Source: Acidobacteria bacterium RIFCSPLOWO2_12_FULL_67_14b
Lineage (GTDB): Bacteria; Acidobacteriota; Vicinamibacteria; Vicinamibacterales; UBA2999
Reading direction: 5' to 3'
DNA: 38,538 nucleotides
Assembly (NCBI GenBank): GCA_001768615.1
Contig: MELE01000015.1
Location: forward strand, 1-38,538
The notes below the pieces were generated by a model, which saw only the letters and a list, made by a program, of their open reading frames with translations, did not search any database and had not been told where the DNA came from. Positions within the stretch are counted from its first letter, which is position 1, and each line of letters opens with the position of its first letter. Below, in pieces: positions 32,870-38,538 of this stretch. Position numbers and translations under genes: made by a program.

Positions 32870-33079
32870 GTGAATAGCGGGCAGATCTGTGGCGCGAAGC
32901 ACACAAACCTGCTCGTGCACGAGCTCAACAATCGCCTCGGCATCATCATGGGGCTTTGCGATCTGCTGCTGGACGCCACGCCGCCGGCAGATGCCAGGTT
33001 GGCCGACCTGCACGGGATCCGCGGCGAATCGGAGCGAGTGGTCAGATTGCTGTCGGCACTCGTGGCGGCCAGACCTTGA
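32870..33079 (+). CDS. Stand-alone histidine-kinase dimerisation/phosphoacceptor (DHp) protein, no ATPase domain
   Basis: This 69-residue frame starts at GTG (32870), with GAGG (32861-32864) 5 nt upstream, and is translationally close to the HD-GYP stop (7-bp gap). LLVHELNNRLGIIMG, with candidate phosphoacceptor His17, aligns with [14 protein letters not shown] of the next gene's kinase core. The second helix (DARLADLHGIRGESERVVRLL) aligns with the DHp second helix there. The ATP-binding domain is absent. It may be a phosphotransfer shuttle, a dimerisation decoy, or a leftover of a larger kinase. The frame, ribosome site and intact helix pair argue for a real gene. Confidence 0.6.
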   Translation: MNSGQICGAKHTNLLVHELNNRLGIIMGLCDLLLDATPPADARLADLHGIRGESERVVRLLSALVAARP

Positions 33080-33162
33080 ACGACCTTATCGGTCCCACTG
33101 CAGTAGAATCCCGAGGTCTCGGCGAACGTGCCGGCGAGAGTCGCGGAGAAGCCGGGGGATAC

Positions 33163-35460
33163 ATGATCTGGCCTGACAGCGAGGAGTTCTTTCGCGTCGT
33201 TCTGGACGCCGTTCCCGCGAACATCGCAGTCGTCGATGGCGCTGGCACGATTGTCGCTGTCAATCAGGCATGGCGCGCGTTCGCCGCCGCCAACGGCGTC
33301 AGTCCCGAGCAGGTCGGCGAGGGCGTAAACTATCTCGCATCGTGCGACCGTGTGGTCGGCCGGGACGCCGACGTGGCCCGCAGGGCCGCCGCCGAGATCC
33401 GGGACGTCATCGCCGGACGTCTCGGGACGAGCCGCATCGAGTATCCGTGCCACTCGGCGGACGAGGAACGGTGGTTCATCTGCAGTACGACACCGCTCCA
33501 TGTCTCCGGGAATCCTGGCGCAGTGGTCATCCATCTCGAGACCACCAGGCGACGGCAGGCGGAGCAGGCGCTCAGCGAAAGCGAAGAGAAGTACCGCATG
33601 CTCGTAGAGCAGGCGGATGAGGTGTTCTACAAAACCCTGTGCGATGGCGACCCGCTCGTGGGGCAGCTGAAGTTCGTGAGTCAAAGCGCGACACGGATCA
33701 CCGGATTCGCAGTCGATGAGTTCGTCCAGGACCCGTCCCTCTGGATTTCCCTGTTGCATCCGGAGGACGTCCCTGCCGTGGCCAGCGCCACGCGGGAGTG
33801 CTTCGAGCGCCTCGCGCCCGTGGTTCGCACTTACCGCCTCCGGAATCGGGACGGGCATTACCGCTGGATGGAAGACCGTGTCTCGCCGATTGTCGACGCC
33901 GATGGCAAGGCAATCGGGTACCAGGGCGTGGCACGGGACGTTACCCACTATCGGCTGGTCGAGGAGCGGCTGCGCGACAGCCGAAGCTCGTTGGAGCTGG
34001 CACAGGCGACCGCCCACCTAGGAGACTGGAGAATGACGCCGCACGGGACCGTCGTCTGGTCGGACGAGATGTTCCGGCTGCACTACCTCGATCCCTCGGC
34101 GTCCGGATCGCCGGGTCGCGCACCTGGCCTTTCCGAGCGTGTCAATCTGGTACACCCGGACGATCGCGAACGTGTGCTGGCCATCCGGAGCACTCTGGTG
34201 GACGGCCGACCCGCTCATCTGATGTTCGTCTATCGCACCAACCCGGCAGCCGGGCCGGTGAGGACGCTCGAGGCCCACGTGCGCACCGTGGTCGATGAGG
34301 CCGGCAGCGCGATCGAGTGGCACGGCACCGTCCAGGATGTCACCGAACGCGAGCGGCAGTCGGCAGAGCTGCGCCAATACCAGAAGATGCAGAGTGTGGG
34401 GCGGCTGGCCGGGGGGATTGCCCACGATTTCAACAACATCCTCTCGGAGATCATGGGCTTTGCCGGCTTCGTGCGTGACGCGCTCGACGAGACCGATCCA
34501 CGGCGTGCGGACATCCTGTGCGTCCTGGAGGCGGCCGACCGTGCGGCTGCTGTGACCCGCCAGCTGCTGGCCTTTTCCCGCCAGCAGCCGGCCGACAAGC
34601 ACACGGTTGATCTCAACCAACAAATCGAGCAGTTCAGCTCGCTCCTCAAACGAACGGTTGGCGAGCACATTGCCCTCAGCATCGAGCCCGCCGCGCGGCC
34701 CGCGGTCGTGTTGATCGACCCCGTGCAGTTCGACCAGGTGGTGCTCAACCTCGTCAGCAATGCCCGGGACGCCATGCTGGGTGGTGGCACGCTGCGGATC
34801 TCGATCAATCTCGATGCGGCACACGCCTATCTCCGTGTGACCGACACCGGTGTCGGCATGGACTCCGAAACGCGGCAGCGGATCTTCGATCCGTTCTTCA
34901 CCACGAAGCCGGTGGGCCACGGTACGGGACTCGGGCTTTCTACATGCTTCGGGATCGTCGAAGATGCTGGTGGAAGTATTCGCGTCGAGAGTTCCGTCGG
35001 CGGGGGTTCCACGTTCCTCGTGACCCTGCCGCTCAGCTCGGCGGACCTTGCCGAGCCACGCCAACTCCAGACACCGGCCCCCATGCACACGAGCGCAAAA
35101 GAGGTGCTGCTCTGTGAGGACGAATCGGGGCTCCGCCGCGTGGGTGTTCGCGCACTTGAAGGAGCCGGCTATCGGGTGCACGTCGCGGCCGACGGGAACG
35201 AGGCCATCCGTCTCATCGATGCGCTGGGCCCACGACTGGCAGCGGTTGTTTCCGACATGGTGCTGCCCGGATGCGGTGGCGCCGCCGTCGCGGCGCATGC
35301 CGCGCGCGTGATCCCAAACGTACCCGTGCTCCTGACGTCCGGTTACTTCGATCACACGAGCGCCCCGGCGTCCGGGGCCAGCGAAATCCTGTGGAAGCCG
35401 CTGCCGCCTGCCGACCTGGTGCGCGCCGTCACGACGGCAATCGCGAAGGCTGGCTCTTGA
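33163..35460 (+). CDS. Soluble hybrid histidine kinase: three PAS, HisKA, HATPase, REC
   Basis: The 765-residue protein starts [10 protein letters not shown] after GGGGGA. Three PAS-type sensor domains precede the core (~5-125; ~135-265, with PAC motif [22 protein letters not shown]; ~270-400). The HisKA His421 lies in [13 protein letters not shown], HATPase_c shows [16 protein letters not shown] and GHGTGLGL, and the C-terminal receiver (~640-760) has Asp698 in [11 protein letters not shown] and Lys in ILWKPLP. There is no membrane segment, so the signal is cytoplasmic. The gene follows the DHp-only gene after 83 bp. The cytosolic core closely parallels the hybrid kinase at 25859. Confidence 0.94.
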   Translation: MIWPDSEEFFRVVLDAVPANIAVVDGAGTIVAVNQAWRAFAAANGVSPEQVGEGVNYLASCDRVVGRDADVARRAAAEIRDVIAGRLGTSRIEYPCHSADEERWFICSTTPLHVSGNPGAVVIHLETTRRRQAEQALSESEEKYRMLVEQADEVFYKTLCDGDPLVGQLKFVSQSATRITGFAVDEFVQDPSLWISLLHPEDVPAVASATRECFERLAPVVRTYRLRNRDGHYRWMEDRVSPIVDADGKAIGYQGVARDVTHYRLVEERLRDSRSSLELAQATAHLGDWRMTPHGTVVWSDEMFRLHYLDPSASGSPGRAPGLSERVNLVHPDDRERVLAIRSTLVDGRPAHLMFVYRTNPAAGPVRTLEAHVRTVVDEAGSAIEWHGTVQDVTERERQSAELRQYQKMQSVGRLAGGIAHDFNNILSEIMGFAGFVRDALDETDPRRADILCVLEAADRAAAVTRQLLAFSRQQPADKHTVDLNQQIEQFSSLLKRTVGEHIALSIEPAARPAVVLIDPVQFDQVVLNLVSNARDAMLGGGTLRISINLDAAHAYLRVTDTGVGMDSETRQRIFDPFFTTKPVGHGTGLGLSTCFGIVEDAGGSIRVESSVGGGSTFLVTLPLSSADLAEPRQLQTPAPMHTSAKEVLLCEDESGLRRVGVRALEGAGYRVHVAADGNEAIRLIDALGPRLAAVVSDMVLPGCGGAAVAAHAARVIPNVPVLLTSGYFDHTSAPASGASEILWKPLPPADLVRAVTTAIAKAGS

Positions 35461-35463
35461 GAT

Positions 35464-35500
35464 GGCGCGCTGACTGCGCCGCCCGCGCCGGCGCGCTGAC
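35464..35500. promoter_or_regulatory. 11-bp direct repeat GGCGCGCTGAC before the NarX/NarL-type pair
   Basis: GGCGCGCTGAC occurs at 35464-35474 and 35490-35500, 26 bp apart, in the 71-bp gap before the kinase gene at 35532. It may be an operator of the pair or a chance feature of very GC-rich DNA. Confidence 0.25.
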
Positions 35501-35531
35501 CGCAAGGCTCAGATAGACTGGCTGCGGCTGT

Positions 35532-36986
35532 ATGGCACCAGATTCAGCACGCCTGCTGGCGGCGGCGTCGGCGCTGGTCGAGCAAGGTCTCGAGATGGTC
35601 GTCCTGCTGGACGCGCTCGGCATCGTGCAGGCGGCCAGTGCAGGCGTCATCAAGAGGTTCGGCCTGAGTCCCGATGAACTCACAGGGCGCGCGATGGTCG
35701 ACCTCGTGCATCCGGACGACCGGCAGAGGCTGGCCGCGGAATTGTCGGCGCTCGCGCGCTCGGAGCCCGGCACAGCCGTTCGCGTCGAGTACCGCGTCAC
35801 GCAGCCCGACCGCTCGATTCGATGGTTGCGGACACTGTATGTCAACTGCCTCGCGAACCCGGCTGTTGGCGCCATCGTCGCCACCTGTCAGGATGTCACC
35901 GAGTACCGCCAGGCGAGCGACGCGTTTCTCGACAGCCATCACCGGTTCGAAACGGTGTTTGCGTCCACGCTGGACGCCCTGCTGCTCTGTGACGACCAGA
36001 GGCACTACGTTGAAGTGAATCCGGCGGCCTGTGCGCTGCTCGGCCGTACGCGCGAGCAACTCTTGAGATTGCGAATCGATGACGTGGTGCCGGAGGGCGA
36101 GCGGGAGGCCTTTGTTGCCGCGTGGCCGGCGTTCATGACCAACGGCCGGGCGGCGGGTGAACAAGTCATGGTTCGTGCGGACGGCACGCAGTGTCCTGTC
36201 GAGTTCAGATCGGTGGCGAACGTGCTGCCCGGGGTTCACCTGTCTGCCATACGAGACGTCAGCGCCCGCCGCGCCGCCGAGGATCAGGCGAACCTCCTCC
36301 AGCAACAGCTTCGCGCGTTGACCGGCCGGCTCCATTCCCTGCAGGAGGAAGAGCGCCACCGCATCGCCCGCGAAGTGCACGACGAGCTCGGCCAGTTGCT
36401 GACCGCTCTCAAACTCGATCTGGCTTGGTCGAAGCGGAGGCTCGCCTCCCACGGCCTCGTCACGACGAGCGGCATGCGGGAGAAGTGCGAAAGCATGTCC
36501 GCCCTGGTCGACGACGCGATAGGCTCGGTGCGACGGATCGCTTCGGGACTGCATCCGACGGAACTGGACCAGCTTGGGCTTGTGGCGGCGATCGAGGCCC
36601 ATGTGCGAGAATTCAGCGTCAGGACGGGCGTCGTGACCTCGGTGGTGGCGACGCTGGATGACTCGAATCTCGACTTCGAGACGCGCGTGCAGCTCCTGAG
36701 AATTACCCAGGAAGCCATGACCAACGTCAGCCGGCATGCACAAGCCACGACCGTGGCGATCACCCTTGATCGGGATGATCACGGGCTCCGGCTGGTGATC
36801 ACGGACAACGGGCGCGGCATGGCCGTGGTGCCGCCCGGATCGCTCGGACTGCTTGGCATGAAGGAGCGCGCGCGCCTCTGCGGCGGCGAACTCCATGTTG
36901 ACTCGGCGCCCGACCAGGGGACATCCGTGCGCGTCGTGATACCGGCCCGCGGCTCGTCAGGCGCAGGCACAAGGGTCGGTGCATGA
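35532..36986 (+). CDS. PAS-PAS histidine kinase of the NarX/DesK (HisKA_3) class
   Basis: The 484-residue soluble kinase has two PAS domains (~15-130 with PAC-like RWLRTLYVNCL; ~140-255) and a coiled-coil (LLQQQLRALTGRLHSLQEEERHR). The HisKA_3 domain has His283 in REVHDELGQLL and a second helix ending GLHPTELDQLGL. A compact HATPase_c follows with QEAMTNVSRHA, DNGRGM and GSLGLLGMKERA. This class phosphorylates NarL/FixJ regulators, and one follows directly: the kinase stop and regulator start overlap as ATGA (36983-36986). The signal is cytoplasmic and not predictable. It is independent of the phytochrome-like kinases nearby. Confidence 0.95.
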   Translation: MAPDSARLLAAASALVEQGLEMVVLLDALGIVQAASAGVIKRFGLSPDELTGRAMVDLVHPDDRQRLAAELSALARSEPGTAVRVEYRVTQPDRSIRWLRTLYVNCLANPAVGAIVATCQDVTEYRQASDAFLDSHHRFETVFASTLDALLLCDDQRHYVEVNPAACALLGRTREQLLRLRIDDVVPEGEREAFVAAWPAFMTNGRAAGEQVMVRADGTQCPVEFRSVANVLPGVHLSAIRDVSARRAAEDQANLLQQQLRALTGRLHSLQEEERHRIAREVHDELGQLLTALKLDLAWSKRRLASHGLVTTSGMREKCESMSALVDDAIGSVRRIASGLHPTELDQLGLVAAIEAHVREFSVRTGVVTSVVATLDDSNLDFETRVQLLRITQEAMTNVSRHAQATTVAITLDRDDHGLRLVITDNGRGMAVVPPGSLGLLGMKERARLCGGELHVDSAPDQGTSVRVVIPARGSSGAGTRVGA

Positions 36987-37609
36987 AGATCCTGCTCGCC
37001 GACGATCATCCGGTGGTCCGTCGTGGCCTCCGCCAGTTGCTGCAAGAGCATCAAGGGTTCGACGTCGTGGCCGAAGTGTCGACCGGCCAGGAGGCGTTGG
37101 CCTACACCAGAGCTCATGAGTGCGACGTGGTTGTCCTCGACATCAGCATGCCCGGCATGAACGATCTCGAGACACTCAAACAGCTGCACGGCGAGCGCCC
37201 GTTACTGCCGATCCTCATGCTGAGCATCTATCCGAGCGAGCAGTTTGCCATCCGGTCCTTCAGGGCGGGGGCGGCTGGGTATTTGTGCAAGGAGGCGTCG
37301 CCAGACGAGCTCGTGGAGGCCGTCGGCAAAGTTTATGGCGGGGGCCGTTATGTGTCGCCGGAGTTCGCGAACCGGCTTGTGATCGAAAGTTCCGACCGGC
37401 CTGGGCGGCTGGGCCACGAGCGGTTGAGCGACCGAGAGTTCCAGGTCCTGCGCGCGCTGGCGGCCGGCCGCACCGTGAGCGAGGTGGCGCGCCAGCTGCG
37501 GCTGAGCGTCAAGACCATCAGCACCCATCGGGCCAATCTTCTCCGCAAGCTTGGCCTACGCACGACGGCGGATCTCATCAAGTACGCGCTCGAACAAGGC
37601 TTGCTCTAG
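36983..37609 (+). CDS. NarL/FixJ-family response regulator
   Basis: The 208-residue protein begins MKILLADDHPVVRRGL. Its receiver has Asp53 in VVVLDISMPGMND, Ser in LMLSIYPSE and Lys in YLCKEASPDELVEAV. A LuxR-type helix-turn-helix follows (~145-205; LSDREFQVLRALAAGRTVSEVARQL, then SVKTISTHRANLLRKLGL). The residue after MPGMN is Asp where most relatives have Gly, a mild variation in a loop next to the phosphorylation site. Its overlap with the kinase gene shows they form a pair. Confidence 0.96.
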   Translation: MKILLADDHPVVRRGLRQLLQEHQGFDVVAEVSTGQEALAYTRAHECDVVVLDISMPGMNDLETLKQLHGERPLLPILMLSIYPSEQFAIRSFRAGAAGYLCKEASPDELVEAVGKVYGGGRYVSPEFANRLVIESSDRPGRLGHERLSDREFQVLRALAAGRTVSEVARQLRLSVKTISTHRANLLRKLGLRTTADLIKYALEQGLL

Positions 37610-37636
37610 CAGCCCGGCCGCGACAGCAGATTCCTG

Positions 37637-37683
37637 TTGTCCTACTGCGACCTCATCCTTTGTCTGATTGTCCCGCGTTGTCT
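37637..37683. promoter_or_regulatory. Four TTGTC[C/T] repeats upstream of the REC-PAS gene
   Basis: TTGTCC or TTGTCT occurs at 37637, 37660, 37668 and 37678, all in the same direction, within the 189-bp gap before the gene at 37799. The last three are 8 and 10 bp apart. They may bind a regulator; nothing else in the gap stands out. Confidence 0.25.
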
Positions 37684-37798
37684 CGCGTGCTAGCGTTCCA
37701 CGGATTCAGCATTCCGCCTCGTCCCCTGGCCTCTACTGGTTCGACGTCAACACAGCTCCACCGGCCGACGCCTCTCAAGACCGCCACCAGGTGACATC

Positions 37799-38538
37799 GT
37801 GACTGCCCGCCGATTCCCGGTACGCCTCCTCCTGCTAGAGGACCGCCCGGCAGACGCGGATCTGCTGATTGCCCATCTGACGGCAGAAGGTTTTGTCTGC
37901 ACGTGGACGCGCGTGCAGACCGAGGAGGCATTGCGCCGCGCCTTGGACGAGCCTCTTGACGCGGTTCTGGCCGACTACAGCCTGCCCGGATTCAACGGCA
38001 TGGAAGCCCTGGCCATCGTCCGGGAACGACATCCCGATCTGCCCTTCATCCTCGTGTCCGGCACGATTGGCGAGGACCTCGCGGTCGCGGCGATCAAGAA
38101 CGGCGCCGACGACTACCTGCTGAAGGACCGGCTGAGCCGTCTCGCGCCGGCCCTCGAGAAGGCTCTCGCGGAGCGGCGACTCCGCATTGATGCCGCGCGC
38201 TCCAGCGCCGAGGTGGCCGCGCAGAAGCGACTCCTGCAATCGGTCATCGAGAGCATGACGGACGGAGTTGTCGTTGCGGATGAAAGAGGAACCCTGCAGT
38301 TTGTCAATCCCGCGGCCCGACGGATCATGGGCGACGTGCTGATCGCGCAACGGCCGGGCGACTGGGGGCCCGATCACGGATTGACTGACCCCAAGACCGA
38401 GCGCGCGCTTGTGGCCGAAGACGTGCCCTTGCTCCGCGCCATCAAGGGCGTGTCAACCGATGCGGCTGAAATCGTCGTCAAGCGGCGTGGAATGGAGACG
38501 CGCATCACCAGCGCAAGCGGCCGTCCCATTGTTGATGA
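37799..38538 (+). CDS. REC-PAS signalling protein, probably a hybrid sensor kinase (C-terminus beyond window)
   Basis: The gene starts at GTG (37799) with AGGTGA 5 nt upstream and is open to the window end (246 codons). A receiver domain (~5-130) has Asp59 in AVLADYSLPGFNG and Lys in YLLKDRLSRL. A linker helix and the beginning of a PAS domain follow (~147 onward, LQSVIESMTDGVVVADERG). The same DY-type receiver and LKDR motif appear in the N-terminal receiver of the kinase at 25859, so a REC-PAS-HisKA-HATPase layout is likely, but no catalytic part is inside the window. Confidence 0.85.
   Translation, partial: MTARRFPVRLLLLEDRPADADLLIAHLTAEGFVCTWTRVQTEEALRRALDEPLDAVLADYSLPGFNGMEALAIVRERHPDLPFILVSGTIGEDLAVAAIKNGADDYLLKDRLSRLAPALEKALAERRLRIDAARSSAEVAAQKRLLQSVIESMTDGVVVADERGTLQFVNPAARRIMGDVLIAQRPGDWGPDHGLTDPKTERALVAEDVPLLRAIKGVSTDAAEIVVKRRGMETRITSASGRPIVD

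Overview
The window looks like chromosomal DNA from a GC-rich member of the Acidobacteriota, most likely class Vicinamibacteria. This is inferred from gene content: VWFA-related acidobacterial proteins, a MacB-like permease of the acidobacterial duplicated orphan permease (ADOP) type, a PadR gene followed by the remnant of an ADOP prefix domain, and a very dense set of two-component genes. No rRNA, tRNA, CRISPR array, phage or transposase gene was seen.

Bases 1-9.4 kb: a huge secreted protein on the minus strand (BNR/Asp-box domain, 18 NPDF[E/D] pentapeptides, HYR and MBG-like modules) runs off the left edge. It is followed by a secreted DinB-like protein (-), an esterase-like phytase-family lipoprotein (+), a minus-strand operon of fatty-acid desaturase, short-loop histidine kinase and OmpR-type regulator, and a PadR regulator (+) whose downstream ADOP permease survives only as about 60 codons.

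Bases 9.4-24 kb: a minus-strand operon encodes a large secreted protein of unknown function, a VWA protein with an intact MIDAS, and a VWA-like/TPR protein. An ADOP permease (+) and a Tat-exported D-amino-acid-oxidase-like flavoprotein (+) follow. The flavoprotein appears circularly permuted. An M20 peptidase and a prolyl oligopeptidase form a two-gene operon (-).

Bases 24-38.5 kb: a signalling island. It holds an NtrC-type sigma-54 activator (+); a minus-strand run of diguanylate cyclase, DUF4118/PAS histidine kinase, Rcp-type receiver, hybrid kinase and a second, near-identical Rcp-type receiver; and, divergently, an HD-GYP response regulator, a 69-residue protein that is only a kinase dimerisation/phosphoacceptor domain, a PAS hybrid kinase, a NarX/NarL-type pair, and a REC-PAS protein cut by the right edge. 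The cyclase and the HD-GYP protein share one intergenic region with sigma-54-like elements pointing both ways, so the local NtrC protein is a candidate activator of both (inference).

The intergenic spaces are unusually rich in hairpins: tetraloop palindromes, a 50-bp-arm inverted repeat, and an array of hairpins whose stems vary while the flanks stay constant. Three of the four convergent gene junctions carry a large hairpin element, each of a different kind. Two coding regions contain the same heptanucleotide tandem repeat.
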